64,000 nt of DNA from an uncultured Collinsella sp. (GTDB lineage Bacteria; Actinomycetota; Coriobacteriia; Coriobacteriales; Coriobacteriaceae): assembly GCA_900549745.1 (NCBI GenBank), contig URPJ01000006.1, forward strand, positions 30,697-94,696, read 5' to 3'. The position numbers were made by a program, and so were the translations under genes. Below the pieces are notes generated by a model. That model saw only the letters and a list, made by a program, of their open reading frames with translations, was not told the origin of the DNA and made no database searches. Of this stretch, positions 10,101 to 19,345 are shown one piece after another; the first letter of the stretch is position 1; the number at the start of each line of letters is the position of its first letter.

Positions 10101-10280
10101 ATGCCCGTACCTAAACAAAAGCAGGGTCGTATCCGCACTCACACCCGTCGTTCCGCCAACATGAAGATCTCGGCTGCGGCTCAGTCCACGTGCCCCCGTT
10201 GCGGCGCTGTCAAGCTTCCGCACCACGTGTGCCCCAGCTGCGGTTTCTACAAGGACCGCGAGGTTATCGTTACCGAGTAA
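10101..10280 (+). CDS. rpmF: 50S ribosomal protein L32
   Basis: A 59-aa large-subunit ribosomal protein, easily missed for its size. The ATG follows AAGGAAG. The N-terminus MPVPKQKQGR with its Arg/His-rich stretch is typical of L32. The zinc ribbon is complete, CPRCG and CPSCG separated by a short loop, so this is the zinc-binding (C+) form. It lies between DUF177 and plsX, the standard yceD-rpmF-plsX order. Confidence 0.97.
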   Translation: MPVPKQKQGRIRTHTRRSANMKISAAAQSTCPRCGAVKLPHHVCPSCGFYKDREVIVTE

Positions 10281-10320
10281 CGGTATACTCTGGATGCGAT
10301 GCCGTTCCAAATGGAACCAC

Positions 10321-10350
10321 AATGGCCGGCTCAGTGAGTCGGCCATTTTT
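10321..10350 (+). terminator. Terminator or attenuator between rpmF and plsX
   Basis: The stem AATGGCCG/CGGCCATT (10321-10328 with 10340-10347) runs into five T residues. plsX starts 18 nt later with no obvious promoter between, so partial read-through that sets the L32-to-PlsX ratio is likely. Confidence 0.65.
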
Positions 10351-10367
10351 GTATAAGGAGCATGTAT

Positions 10368-11387
10368 ATGAGTAACGTTCGCGTTTGTGTAGACGTTGTG
10401 GGCGGAGACGAGAAACCTCAGGTTGTTCTCGATGGTATCGAGGCTGCGCTTGCCGCCGATCCCGATATCGAGGTCTTGGCAGCTGGCCCCGCCGAAATCG
10501 TCAATCCCTTTGCAGCTTCCCATGCACGTGTTGAGGCCCTTGAGGCACCTGACGTTATCGCCATGGATGACGATCCCATTCGCGCCGTGATGACCAAGCG
10601 TAAGTCGTCGATCGTGCTTTCTTGCCGCGCCATTAAGAAGGGCAACGCGGATGCGTTCTTCTCCGCCGGCTCGACCGGTGCCATGACCGCCGCTGCCACC
10701 GCCTACGTGACGCCGTTTAGGTATCAGGCCGAAGGCAAGAAGCAGCCGGTGCGCCCCTGTCTGACCAATGCACTGCCCAATCGCGCCGGCGGTCTGACGG
10801 TGCTGTGCGACATGGGTGCCAACCCCGATGTCGAGGTTGACGATATGGTGCGTTTTGCCCAGATGGGCAGCGCCTATGCCCGCGTCGTCCTGGGCATCGA
10901 GCATCCTCGCGTGGGCCTGCTCGCCAACGGCACCGAGGACGAGAAGGGCTCCAACTTTACCAAGGCCTGTTTCCCTGCTATGAAGGCCGCCGTTCCCGGC
11001 TTTGTTGGTAACTGCGAGGGCACCGACCTCACCTCAGGTAACTTCGATGTCATCGTTGCCGATGGCATGTCGGGCAATATTGCGCTCAAGGCCACTGAGG
11101 GCGCTGCCAAGTTTTTGCTGCAGGAGCTCAAGGGCGCCTTTATGGCCTCGCTCGGCACCAAGATCGCCGCGCTGCTCATTAAAAAGCAGATGCGCGAGAT
11201 TAAGGCCAAGCTCTCTGGCGACGCCAAGGGCGGCGCGATTCTTCTGGGCCTGCGCGGCGTGGTCCTGATCGGCCATGGTGCCACCTCAGTCGAGGCTGTC
11301 AAAAACGGTACGCTCGCGGCGGCCGAAGCCGTGCGCGCCGGGCTGGTCGAGAATGTCGCCAACTCTATGGATGGTATCGTTTTATAA
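10368..11387 (+). CDS. plsX: Phosphate acyltransferase PlsX
   Basis: Converts acyl-ACP and phosphate to acyl-phosphate, the first committed step of phospholipid synthesis in most bacteria; peripheral membrane enzyme. Start at ATG 10368, 7 nt after AAGGAG (10355-10360); the ATG at 10362 is too close to that site. 339 aa, normal length. The N-terminal VDVVGGDEKPQVVLDG is the family's DxxGGDxxP segment, and the nucleotide/phosphate-binding region follows around FSAGSTGAMTAA. It neighbours acpP, whose acylated product is its substrate, though fabD and fabG that often lie between are absent. Confidence 0.95.
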   Translation: MSNVRVCVDVVGGDEKPQVVLDGIEAALAADPDIEVLAAGPAEIVNPFAASHARVEALEAPDVIAMDDDPIRAVMTKRKSSIVLSCRAIKKGNADAFFSAGSTGAMTAAATAYVTPFRYQAEGKKQPVRPCLTNALPNRAGGLTVLCDMGANPDVEVDDMVRFAQMGSAYARVVLGIEHPRVGLLANGTEDEKGSNFTKACFPAMKAAVPGFVGNCEGTDLTSGNFDVIVADGMSGNIALKATEGAAKFLLQELKGAFMASLGTKIAALLIKKQMREIKAKLSGDAKGGAILLGLRGVVLIGHGATSVEAVKNGTLAAAEAVRAGLVENVANSMDGIVL

Positions 11388-11454
11388 GAGCGAGTTAGAG
11401 CGCTGTTATGTGCTTCGCGGTGCACGCCGTGGGGTAGAATCAGAACCGTGTCTT

Positions 11455-11474
11455 GGTACCGCCCGGGCGGTACC
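11455..11474. promoter_or_regulatory. 20-bp perfect palindrome before acpP
   Basis: GGTACCGCCCGGGCGGTACC reads identically on both strands and is followed by ATTCTTTT. As RNA it would form an 8-bp hairpin with a CCGG loop and a weak T tail, so it may end plsX transcription. As DNA it could be an operator for lipid genes. The sequence does not decide between them. Confidence 0.5.
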
Positions 11475-11511
11475 ATTCTTTTGGTATTCATGCACTATGA
11501 GAGGAAGCGCT

Positions 11512-11754
11512 ATGGACCGCTCCGAAATCTTCGACAAGATCGCCGAGGTCGCTGCTGACGTTCTGGGCGTCGATGTTGCCGAAATTAGCGAGGAGACCAC
11601 CTTTGACGACCTCGATGCCAACTCGCTCGAGCGCCTGCAGCTGGTTACGGCTATCGAGGACGAGTTCAACCTCGAGATCGATGACGAGACCCTGCTCTCG
11701 CTCAACTCTGTCGCCGACGCCGTCGACGCTATCGAAGCTACCAAGGAGGCCTAA
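11512..11754 (+). CDS. acpP: Acyl carrier protein
   Basis: An 80-aa acidic carrier holding the growing acyl chain on a phosphopantetheine arm. Start at ATG 11512 after GAGGAAG. The modified serine is Ser38 in DANSLERLQL. The residue before it is Asn37 where the canonical motif is DSL, a visible deviation at a position that contacts the holo-ACP synthase. The following helix (LVTAIEDEFNLEI) is typical. The gene is between plsX and rnc, as in many Gram-positive bacteria. An Asp-to-Asn change still leaves ACP as the best call; a specialised carrier is the alternative. Confidence 0.9.
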   Translation: MDRSEIFDKIAEVAADVLGVDVAEISEETTFDDLDANSLERLQLVTAIEDEFNLEIDDETLLSLNSVADAVDAIEATKEA

Positions 11755-11757
11755 GTC

Positions 11758-12483
11758 TTGGCTTTATCCGACCGACTTACGCGCGCCCAGGAAATCCTGG
11801 GCCACGAGTTCAACAATAAGGTGCTGCTGCGCGCGGCCCTTACGCATCCCTCGGCAGTCGAGGGACAGCCGGTTTCTGCCAGCTATGAGCGCCTTGAGTT
11901 CTTGGGCGATTCCATTTTGGGCGCTGTGGTCGCACGCTCCCTGTTTGAGTCCTATCCGGAGTTTGACGAGGGCAAGCTCACGCGCCTGAAGGTGTCGCTT
12001 GTCTCGGGCGCTACGCTGTCCGAGGTTTCTCACGAGCTGGGCATCGACGACATCATCATCTTTGGTGCCTCTGAGACCGGTACTGGTGCGCGCGGCCTGC
12101 ATTCGGCCCTCGAGAACGTCTATGAGTCGCTCGTGGGCGCGCTGTACCTGGATGCCGGCTGGGATACGGCGGCGGAGTTCATTCACCGTACGCTTAAGCC
12201 GCACCTGGCCACCGAGCGTGCCGAGCACCCCGCGAACCCCAAGTCGTTTTTGCAGGAGTGTGTGCAAGCCGACGGTCACGAACCTCCGGCGTACAAGCTC
12301 GTTGGCTCCGAGGGCCCGGCGCATGCGCCCACCTTTACCGCTGTGGTTTTGATCGATGGTATTCGCCAGGGTCGCGGCTCCGGTTCCTCTAAGAAGGAAG
12401 CCGAGGGAGCCGCCGCGCTTGAGGCGCTCGACCGTATGGGTTACACCACCAACGGCGTGATTCTCAATAAGAAGCACGTGTAA
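11758..12483 (+). CDS. rnc: Ribonuclease III
   Basis: Double-strand-specific endoribonuclease that processes rRNA precursors and structured mRNAs. The start is TTG 11758, 8 nt after AAGGAGG (11743-11749). 241 aa. The catalytic helix ERLEFLGDS (near residue 45) and the second acidic motif ENVYESLVGALYLDAG hold the Mg-binding residues. The C-terminal double-strand RNA-binding domain ends in GSGSSKKEAEGAAA. It starts 3 bp after acpP and 10 bp before smc, a tight operon. Confidence 0.96.
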   Translation: MALSDRLTRAQEILGHEFNNKVLLRAALTHPSAVEGQPVSASYERLEFLGDSILGAVVARSLFESYPEFDEGKLTRLKVSLVSGATLSEVSHELGIDDIIIFGASETGTGARGLHSALENVYESLVGALYLDAGWDTAAEFIHRTLKPHLATERAEHPANPKSFLQECVQADGHEPPAYKLVGSEGPAHAPTFTAVVLIDGIRQGRGSGSSKKEAEGAAALEALDRMGYTTNGVILNKKHV

Positions 12484-12493
12484 GCGAGGAACC

Positions 12494-15400
12494 GTGTATC
12501 TCAAGTCCCTCACGCTCAAAGGGTTCAAGTCGTTTGCCGACCGCGCCCATATGACGTTTGAGCCGGGCCTGACCGTCATCGTCGGTCCCAACGGCTCGGG
12601 AAAATCGAACATCTCCGACTCCATCCTGTGGGTCCTGGGCGAGCAGAGCGCCAAGCAGTTGCGCGGCCAGGCCATGGAGGATGTCATCTTCTCGGGCTCG
12701 TCAGCGCGCAAGCCGGTGGGTGTCGCCGAGGTCACGCTTGTGCTCGATAACTCGGACCATATGCTGCCCGTCGATTTTGACGAGGTCGCCATCACCCGTC
12801 GTATGTATCGCTCGGGCGAAAGCGAGTACCTCATCAACTCGAGCCCGTGCCGCCTGATGGACATTCAGGACATCTTGCACGATTCGGGCCTGGGCAAGGA
12901 TACGCATTCCATCATCAGCCAGGGCAAGCTCGACGCCATTTTGCAGAGCCGCCCCGAGGAGCGCCGCGCCCTTATCGAGGAGGCCGCCGGCATCTCCAAG
13001 CACAAGCGCCGCAAGGAGCGTGCGCTCAAAAAAATTAAGTCGATGGACGAGCACCTGATGCGTGCCCGCGACATCAATAAGGAGATCGCCCGTCAGCTGC
13101 GACCGCTGGAGCGTCAGGTCGATCGCGCGCGCAAGTACAAAGAGCTGTCCTCGCGCGCGAACGAGCTTACGCAGATGCTGGCCGTCGACGAGCTGCGTTC
13201 GCTGCAGTCGCAGTGGAACGACCTGGAGAGCCGCTCCAAAGAGGGCGCGGCCGAGCTTGAGCTTGCGCAGTACCGCTTGGGCGAAAAGGAGTGCGAGCTC
13301 GAGAAGCTTCAGGTCATGCTCGAGGAAAAGGGCCTGTTTGTGGGCGACCTGGGCGAGCAGCGCCGTCATATGCAAGATGTGGTCGGCCGCATTAACTCCG
13401 ACATGCGCCTGCTCGAGGAAAAGGGCCACAACATGGTGTCGCGCCTGTCTGACATGCGCGGGCAGATTTCGAGCTCCGAGCATCAGCGTCGTCGCGTGGT
13501 CGAGGAGCTCGAGGACGCGCGTGCGCAGCTTGAGGAAGTGACCGGCGCGCACATGCAGGCCCAGGAGGACGTTGACGCCGCCGGTCCTGCCGCTGCTGAG
13601 CTCCACGAGCGGCGCGTGGCGCTCGACAATCAGATTTCGCAACTCACGCGCGAGCAACGCGATGTGCAGCGCGTGGCCGATAATGCCGCGCTCGAGCTCG
13701 CCAAGGTGAAGGATTCCTTGAGCAATGCCGAGGTCGAGGACAACATGTATGCCTCGCGCCTGGAGCAGATTGACGAGCAGCTCGAGGAGGTCACGGCCTC
13801 GCTCGAGAGCCGTCGCGACCGCGCCGAGGAGCTTGAGGGCGCTCTTGAGGAAGCGCGCCAGGCTCAGGTCGATGCGCGTGAGGCCGCCGAGGCGGCACGC
13901 GCGGTCCTGAAGGTCCTGCGTGCCCGCGAGAGTGAGGCGCGCAACAAGTTATCCGAGGTGCGCTCGGAGCTTGCCAGCCAAAAGAAACTCGATGCCCGCA
14001 TGGCTGACAGCTCGCCGCTGGTGAGCCGTCTGGTGGGTGCGCTGGGCGATGATGTCTCGGGTCGTCTGGGCGACGTGCTCGAGGCCCCGCGCGAGCTTGA
14101 GGGCTTGGTTGAGCAATTGCTCGCAGGCGATATCGATGCGCTGCTGTTCGACGATGCGTCTGCGCTTGAGCGTGCCGGTCGTGCCGCTCTGGACCAGAAG
14201 AAGGCTTCGGGCGAGGCGCTGCTGGTGGCGCGCGGCGTGAGCGGCTCTACCGCCGCTGAGGGCGCTGCCGGTACCCGTCTGGTTGATCTTCTGTCCGTGC
14301 GCGCAGGCTACGGTCCCGTCGTCGAGGCGTTGCTCGGCGGATATTACGTAGCGGACGATCTTGCTGCCGCGCTGTCGGCGCCGGTCGTTGACGGTGTGAC
14401 CTACGTGACTCCCGATGGCGCCCGCGTAAGCTGTGGCGGCCTGGTGCGTGTGGGGCTAGATGCCGGCGAGGCCTCGGGTGCTCTGGAGCGCAAGCGTCGC
14501 ATTCGCGAGCTGGAGGGCCTGGAGCCCGATCTGGCTGCCGTGTTTGAGCATGTGTCGGATCAGGTCGTCGAGGCCAATGCGGCCGTTGAGGAAGCGCGTG
14601 CCGCCGAGGGCGATGCCGCCGGCGAGATCGCCCGTCTTGAGGGCGAGCGCCGCTCGCTGCTCTCCGAGATCGGCCGCTTGGAGCAAAGCGCCAACAATGC
14701 CGAGGTCGAGCGCGTGCGCATCTCCAAGCGCCGCGAGCAGGCCTCCGAGGCCGTTCGCTCTGCGCGTCCGCGCGTGGACGAGCTCACCCGTTCGCGTGAC
14801 GAGGCCCGTGCGCAGGCAAGCGATCTGGGCTTGCAGATTGCCGAGGCTAACGACGAACTCGACCGCGTTCGCCGTGACGATTCCGAGGCTGCCGGCAAGC
14901 TCGCCGACGCCAAGGTTCGCCTAGCCCAGACGAGCGAACGCCTGCGTTCGCTGAAGGGCCGTGTGCCCGACTTGGAGCATCGTCTTGAGGGCATCGACCG
15001 TCGTATCCGCGGAACACGCCAGGCTTCGCGCTCGCTCGAGCTGCTGCGCCTGCGCGTCGATCCCATGCACGAACGCTATTCTGCCCTGTTGGAACGCGCG
15101 TCGGATTGGGCAGCGCGCCTGCGTGACCAGGCCTCTCTGGAGGAGGCGGACTCCGCTTCGCTCAAGAAGACCATCGAGGATGCCAAGGCAGAGGTTGCCC
15201 GCGCTAAGGAGCGGGTCGATACCGCCTCCGCCACGCAAAACGAGTTCAAGGTCGCGCGTGGCAAGCTCGAGGTGCAGGTAGAGGCCGCCATTAAGGCCAT
15301 TACCGCCGATGGCACCACGGTACTCGAGGAAGCGCTCATGCTTCCGGCGCCCACGGACCGCGATGCCGCCGAGCGCGAACTCAACCAGCTCGTGCGTCAG

Positions 15401-16030
15401 ATCAACAACCTGGGCCCTGTGAACCAGGTTGCCATGGAGGAGTACGAGCAGCTCAAGCGCCGCGCCGATTACATCGAGGAGCAGCTGGCCGATCTGGAGA
15501 GCGCGCGCAAGGCGCTCACCAAGATCACGGTGGCCATTGATCGCAAGATGCGGAAGGCCTTCCTGGTGACGTTTGAGAAGGTCGACGCAAACTTCCGCGA
15601 GATCTTCGCTATGCTCTTCCCGGGCGGTCAGGCTCATCTGGAGATGACCGATCCCGAGCATCCTGCCGAGACGGGTATCGAGGTCGTGGCGCAGCCGCGC
15701 GGCAAGCGCATCGCCAAGATGATGCTCATGTCGGGCGGCGAGAAGAGCCTGACGGCGCTCGCCCTGCTCTTTGCCGTGTACCGCACGCGCACGGTGCCGT
15801 TCTATGTGCTGGACGAGGTCGAGGCGGCACTCGATGACGCCAACCTGTCCAAGCTCATCGGCGCGCTCGATGTGTTGCGTTCCGATACGCAGCTCTTGGT
15901 CATTTCGCATCAGCGCCGTACTATGGAGGACGCTGACGTCCTCTATGGCGTCTCGATGCAAGCCGACGGCGTCAGTCGCGTCGTCTCGCAAAAACTCGAT
16001 CGCGAAACCGGAAAGGTCGTGAATGCATAA
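12494..16030 (+). CDS. smc: Chromosome segregation protein SMC
   Basis: Condensin ATPase that organises and separates sister chromosomes, acting with ScpA/ScpB. GTG start at 12494. 1178 aa, the standard length. The N-terminal head has Walker A GPNGSGKSN at residues 32-40 (position 12587 onward). Two long coiled coils flank a hinge around residues 510-670. The C-terminal head has the signature LMSGGEKSLTALAL and Walker B VLDEVEAALDDAN. The stop overlaps the ftsY start (TAATG). The scp genes are not in the window. Confidence 0.97.
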   Translation: MYLKSLTLKGFKSFADRAHMTFEPGLTVIVGPNGSGKSNISDSILWVLGEQSAKQLRGQAMEDVIFSGSSARKPVGVAEVTLVLDNSDHMLPVDFDEVAITRRMYRSGESEYLINSSPCRLMDIQDILHDSGLGKDTHSIISQGKLDAILQSRPEERRALIEEAAGISKHKRRKERALKKIKSMDEHLMRARDINKEIARQLRPLERQVDRARKYKELSSRANELTQMLAVDELRSLQSQWNDLESRSKEGAAELELAQYRLGEKECELEKLQVMLEEKGLFVGDLGEQRRHMQDVVGRINSDMRLLEEKGHNMVSRLSDMRGQISSSEHQRRRVVEELEDARAQLEEVTGAHMQAQEDVDAAGPAAAELHERRVALDNQISQLTREQRDVQRVADNAALELAKVKDSLSNAEVEDNMYASRLEQIDEQLEEVTASLESRRDRAEELEGALEEARQAQVDAREAAEAARAVLKVLRARESEARNKLSEVRSELASQKKLDARMADSSPLVSRLVGALGDDVSGRLGDVLEAPRELEGLVEQLLAGDIDALLFDDASALERAGRAALDQKKASGEALLVARGVSGSTAAEGAAGTRLVDLLSVRAGYGPVVEALLGGYYVADDLAAALSAPVVDGVTYVTPDGARVSCGGLVRVGLDAGEASGALERKRRIRELEGLEPDLAAVFEHVSDQVVEANAAVEEARAAEGDAAGEIARLEGERRSLLSEIGRLEQSANNAEVERVRISKRREQASEAVRSARPRVDELTRSRDEARAQASDLGLQIAEANDELDRVRRDDSEAAGKLADAKVRLAQTSERLRSLKGRVPDLEHRLEGIDRRIRGTRQASRSLELLRLRVDPMHERYSALLERASDWAARLRDQASLEEADSASLKKTIEDAKAEVARAKERVDTASATQNEFKVARGKLEVQVEAAIKAITADGTTVLEEALMLPAPTDRDAAERELNQLVRQINNLGPVNQVAMEEYEQLKRRADYIEEQLADLESARKALTKITVAIDRKMRKAFLVTFEKVDANFREIFAMLFPGGQAHLEMTDPEHPAETGIEVVAQPRGKRIAKMMLMSGGEKSLTALALLFAVYRTRTVPFYVLDEVEAALDDANLSKLIGALDVLRSDTQLLVISHQRRTMEDADVLYGVSMQADGVSRVVSQKLDRETGKVVNA

Positions 16031-16947
16031 TGGGATTCTTCGATGCTCTCTCGCGCGGACTTGAGCGCAGTCGCGAGGCCCTCAACGAGGTCTTTTACTT
16101 TGGCGGCGAGGTCGACGAGGATTTTTGGGAGGACCTGGAGGACACCCTCGTCATGGGTGACATGGGTGCCGAGGTCGCGATCAAGGTGTCCGATGACCTG
16201 CGCGATGCCGCGGCCAAGAAGAACCTCAAGACCGCCCCGCAGCTCCGTCGTGCCCTAGCCGAGCAGCTCGAACAGCACTTTGTGCCCATCGAGCGCGATC
16301 CGTTCGCCGATACGCCGAGCTGCGTGCTGTTTGTGGGCATTAACGGTGCCGGCAAGACCACGACGGTCGGTAAGATCGCGAGCGCCATGGCTGCCCGCGG
16401 CAAGAACGTGGTGATCGGTTCGGCCGACACCTTCCGCGCCGCCGCCATCGAACAGCTCGATGTGTGGGGCCAGCGCGCTGGCGTCCCCGTCATCAAGCGT
16501 GACCGCGGCTCCGATCCGGCAAGTGTTTGCTACGACGTGCTCGACGAGGCCGACAAGCGCGGCAGCGACCTGGTGCTTATCGACACTGCCGGTCGTCTGC
16601 ACACGAGCCCCGAGCTCATGCGCGAGCTTGCCAAGGTGGTTAACGTGACGCGTAAGCGCGCCGCCAATATGGCCGCCGGCCCCATGCCCGTCTCAGTCGT
16701 GCTCGTGATCGATGCCGCCACCGGCCAGAACGGTCTGAACCAGGCGCTCGAGTTTAACGAGGCACTGGGCCTGGACGGTATTATCATGACTAAGCTCGAC
16801 GGCACGGCTAAGGGCGGAATCGCCATGGCCGTGGCCGAGAAGCTCAAGCTCCCGATCCTGCGCGTGGGCGTGGGCGAGCAGGTCGATGACCTGCAGGAGT
16901 TCAATGCCAAAGATTTCTGCCGCGCCCTGGTGGGCGAGTCCAATTAA
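16030..16947 (+). CDS. ftsY: Signal recognition particle receptor FtsY
   Basis: Membrane-associated GTPase that receives Ffh-bound ribosomes and hands nascent membrane proteins to SecYEG. 305 aa, a short form without the acidic A domain found in E. coli. The NG domain shows G1 GINGAGKTTT, the SRP-GTPase DTFRAAA motif, G3 DTAGR and TKLDGTAKGG. It overlaps smc by 1 nt and lies 10 bp before ffh, so the receptor and the SRP protein are co-expressed. Confidence 0.96.
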   Translation: MGFFDALSRGLERSREALNEVFYFGGEVDEDFWEDLEDTLVMGDMGAEVAIKVSDDLRDAAAKKNLKTAPQLRRALAEQLEQHFVPIERDPFADTPSCVLFVGINGAGKTTTVGKIASAMAARGKNVVIGSADTFRAAAIEQLDVWGQRAGVPVIKRDRGSDPASVCYDVLDEADKRGSDLVLIDTAGRLHTSPELMRELAKVVNVTRKRAANMAAGPMPVSVVLVIDAATGQNGLNQALEFNEALGLDGIIMTKLDGTAKGGIAMAVAEKLKLPILRVGVGEQVDDLQEFNAKDFCRALVGESN

Positions 16948-16957
16948 GGAGTGACTA

Positions 16958-18433
16958 GTGTTTGATTCCCTGAGCGATCGCCTCAACGACACATTTGACC
17001 GCCTGCGCGGCAAGGGCAAGCTGACCGAGGCCGATATCACCTCGGCCATGCGCGACATTCGCATGGCGCTGCTCGAGGCCGACGTCAACTTCAAGGTCGT
17101 CAAGGAGTTCGTCGCCAAGACCAAGGAGCGCTGCATGACCGCCGAGGTCATGGAGTCGCTGTCGCCGGCGCAAAACGTCGTCAAGATCGTGCTCGACGAG
17201 CTCACCGAGATGCTCGGCTCCACCGAGAGCAAGCTTGTCTTTAGCAACCGCATTCCCAATGTCATCATGCTCGTGGGCCTGCAGGGCTCCGGCAAGACTA
17301 CGGCGGCCGTAAAGCTGGCCTACCTGCTCAAGAAGCAGGGCCGCTCCCCGCTGCTCGCCGCGTGCGACGTCTACCGTCCCGCCGCTGCCGACCAGCTGGC
17401 CACGCTCGGCGGCGAGATTGGCGTTCCGGTCTTCCGCGGTGACGGCGAGCACCCGGTCGACATCGCCAAGGGCGCCATTCAGGAGGCCGTCGACCACCTG
17501 CGCGATGTGGTCATCGTCGATACCGCCGGCCGCCTGCAGATCGACGAGCAGATGATGCAGGAGGCCGTGGACATCAAGAAGGCCGTCAAGCCCGATCAGG
17601 TGCTGATGGTCGTCGATGCCATGACCGGCCAGGATATCGTCAACGTCGTCTCGACCTTCGCTGAGCGCACCGACTTTGACGGTGTGATCATCTCCAAGCT
17701 CGACGGCGACGCCCGTGGCGGCGGCGCGCTTTCTGTGCGCCAGGTGACCGGTAAGCCCATCAAGTTCGTGAGCATGGGCGAGAAGCCCGATTCGCTGGAG
17801 CCGTTCTATCCCGATCGTATGGCCAAGCGCATCTTGGGCATGGGCGATGTTGTCGGCATCATCGAGAAGGCCCAGGAGGCAGCCGACGCCGAGCAGCTCG
17901 AGGCTGCCGAGCGTATGCTGCGCGAGGGCTTCACCATGAACGACATGCTCGACCAGATGAAGGCCGTCAAGAAGATGGGCGGCATGAAGGGCATCCTGGG
18001 CATGCTCCCCGGCGGCCAGCGTGCGCTTAACCAGATGGGCGGCAACCTGGACGAGGGCATCTTCGACAAGAACGAGGCCATTATCATGTCGATGACCAAG
18101 GAGGAGCGCCTTCGCCCCTCCATCATCAACGGCCAGCGCCGTGCCCGCATTGCCAAGGGCGCCGGTGTGACCCCCACCGAGGTCAATAGCCTTATGAAGC
18201 AGTGGGGCGAGATGAATAAGATGATGGGCCGCATGCGCACAATGGCCAATCAGGCGCAGGCCGGCGGCAAGAAGGGCAAGAAGGGTAAGAAGGGTAAAAA
18301 GATGCGCATGCCCAATATCCCCGGCCTGGACGCTATGGGCCTGGGCGGCATGGGCGGCCTGGGTACGGGCGGCCCCAAGTCCGATATGGACCTGCTGCGC
18401 CAGATGGAAGCGCAGATGCGTAATAAGAAGTAA
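16958..18433 (+). CDS. ffh: Signal recognition particle protein Ffh
   Basis: Binds signal sequences and 4.5S RNA to target membrane proteins. The start is GTG 16958 after AAGGAG (16946-16951). 491 aa. NG domain: G1 GLQGSGKTT, DVYRPAA, DTAGRLQ and SKLDGDARGG. The C-terminal M domain is methionine-rich with the RNA-binding RRxRIAKGAG segment, followed by a Lys/Gly-rich stretch (KKGKKGKKGKK) and a Met/Gly tail. The 4.5S RNA gene was not seen. A strong hairpin follows the stop. Confidence 0.97.
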   Translation: MFDSLSDRLNDTFDRLRGKGKLTEADITSAMRDIRMALLEADVNFKVVKEFVAKTKERCMTAEVMESLSPAQNVVKIVLDELTEMLGSTESKLVFSNRIPNVIMLVGLQGSGKTTAAVKLAYLLKKQGRSPLLAACDVYRPAAADQLATLGGEIGVPVFRGDGEHPVDIAKGAIQEAVDHLRDVVIVDTAGRLQIDEQMMQEAVDIKKAVKPDQVLMVVDAMTGQDIVNVVSTFAERTDFDGVIISKLDGDARGGGALSVRQVTGKPIKFVSMGEKPDSLEPFYPDRMAKRILGMGDVVGIIEKAQEAADAEQLEAAERMLREGFTMNDMLDQMKAVKKMGGMKGILGMLPGGQRALNQMGGNLDEGIFDKNEAIIMSMTKEERLRPSIINGQRRARIAKGAGVTPTEVNSLMKQWGEMNKMMGRMRTMANQAQAGGKKGKKGKKGKKMRMPNIPGLDAMGLGGMGGLGTGGPKSDMDLLRQMEAQMRNKK

Positions 18434-18453
18434 CGGCTGGTTGAGTCGAGTAT

Positions 18454-18493
18454 GGCGAAGGCCGCCTGGATGGTACTCCAGGCGGCCTTCGCC
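18454..18493. terminator. Bidirectional terminator between ffh and the DUF134-NifX gene
   Basis: A perfect 17-bp stem (18454-18470 pairing with 18477-18493) with a 6-nt loop lies between convergent genes. The downstream side is only moderately T-rich (GTTCGTT). Confidence 0.7.
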
Positions 18494-18549
18494 GTTCGTT
18501 CGCAGGTTGTCGCACGCGCGGAAGCGTGCTGGCGCCGGGGTATGTGCCG

Positions 18550-19314
18550 CTAGTGGCAGCCGCAGCCCTCATGTCCGTCGTGGTCGTGATGGCCGTGACA
18601 GCCGCAGGACTCGCCATGCTCATGGGTGTGCTCGTGGTCATGTCCATGGCAGTCGCAGGTGGCCTCGCCGTTCTGTGCGAGCGTGCCGGCAATGAGGGCC
18701 TCGACGCAGGCATCGCAGCTGCCCTGGGCGCCCGCATAGACCGTGATGCCGGCTTGGGCAAGCGCGTTGATAGCGCCGCCGCCGATACCGCCGCAAATGA
18801 GCGTGTCAACGCCACCGTTGGCAAGCAGGCCCGCCAAGGCGCCGTGGCCGGTGCCACCGGTGCCTACGACCTGCTCGTTGAGCACCTTACCATCCTGGAT
18901 GTCGTAGATCTTGAACTGCTCGCTGCGGCCAAAGTGCATAAAGATGTTGCCGTTGTCGTACGTTGTTGCCACCCTCATGGTGCCGACCTCCTTTGCTGGC
19001 CATGCGGCCGTCGTCGTGGTGATTGGGGAGTACGCGATGTTGCCGCCTTCGATGACGATCGCCCGTCCATTGACCAGCGCGTTTGCCACCTTGCGATGCG
19101 CGCGACTGCTGATTGCCGCCACCGTGGCGCGGGCGATACCCATGTGCAGGGCGACGGCCTCCTGATTGAGGCCCTCCAGATCGCACAGGCGCAGTACTTC
19201 GAGCTCATCGACCGTCATATCGATAGCGTCTCCGCTGGCAAGGCCATCGGGGGTAAAGCCGCGATATTCGGGGATGATCCCAACGCGGCGCGGTTTTTCG
19301 CGTCTTCCAGCCAT
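18550..19314 (-). CDS. DUF134 DNA-binding domain fused to NifX/NifB-type domain with His/Cys tail
   Basis: 254 aa. Start at ATG 19314 on the minus strand, after GGAGAG. Residues 1-90 are a DUF134 domain with a helix-turn-helix (DELEVLRLCDLEGLNQEAVA, then MGIARATVAAI). Residues 113-215 match the dinitrogenase Fe-Mo cofactor/NifX family (MRVATTYDNGNIFMHFGR, CGGIGGGAINALAQAGI). Residues 219-254 are a tail with 6 Cys and 12 His, surely metal-binding. Elsewhere DUF134 and NifX-like proteins are usually separate. No nitrogenase genes are present, so a metal or Fe-S sensing regulator is more likely than nitrogen fixation. Two 12-bp palindromes lie in its own upstream region, suggesting self-regulation. 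The function is inferred, not established. Confidence 0.85.
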   Translation of the reverse strand: MAGRREKPRRVGIIPEYRGFTPDGLASGDAIDMTVDELEVLRLCDLEGLNQEAVALHMGIARATVAAISSRAHRKVANALVNGRAIVIEGGNIAYSPITTTTAAWPAKEVGTMRVATTYDNGNIFMHFGRSEQFKIYDIQDGKVLNEQVVGTGGTGHGALAGLLANGGVDTLICGGIGGGAINALAQAGITVYAGAQGSCDACVEALIAGTLAQNGEATCDCHGHDHEHTHEHGESCGCHGHHDHDGHEGCGCH

Positions 19315-19328
19315 ACACTCTCCAAATC

Positions 19329-19340
19329 TGACATATGTCA
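19329..19340. promoter_or_regulatory. Palindromic operator 1, TGACATATGTCA
   Basis: A perfect 12-bp palindrome just downstream of the -10 of the DUF134-NifX gene, covering its predicted start site. Such a position fits repression. The same motif recurs 53 bp away at 19382. Confidence 0.6.
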
Positions 19341-19345
19341 ACAAT

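Noticed and set aside
11455..11480. TGGTACCGC near acpP looked like a T-box core
   Set aside because: The gap from plsX is too short for a Stem I and specifier, and no aminoacyl or amino-acid gene follows; it is simply a palindrome.
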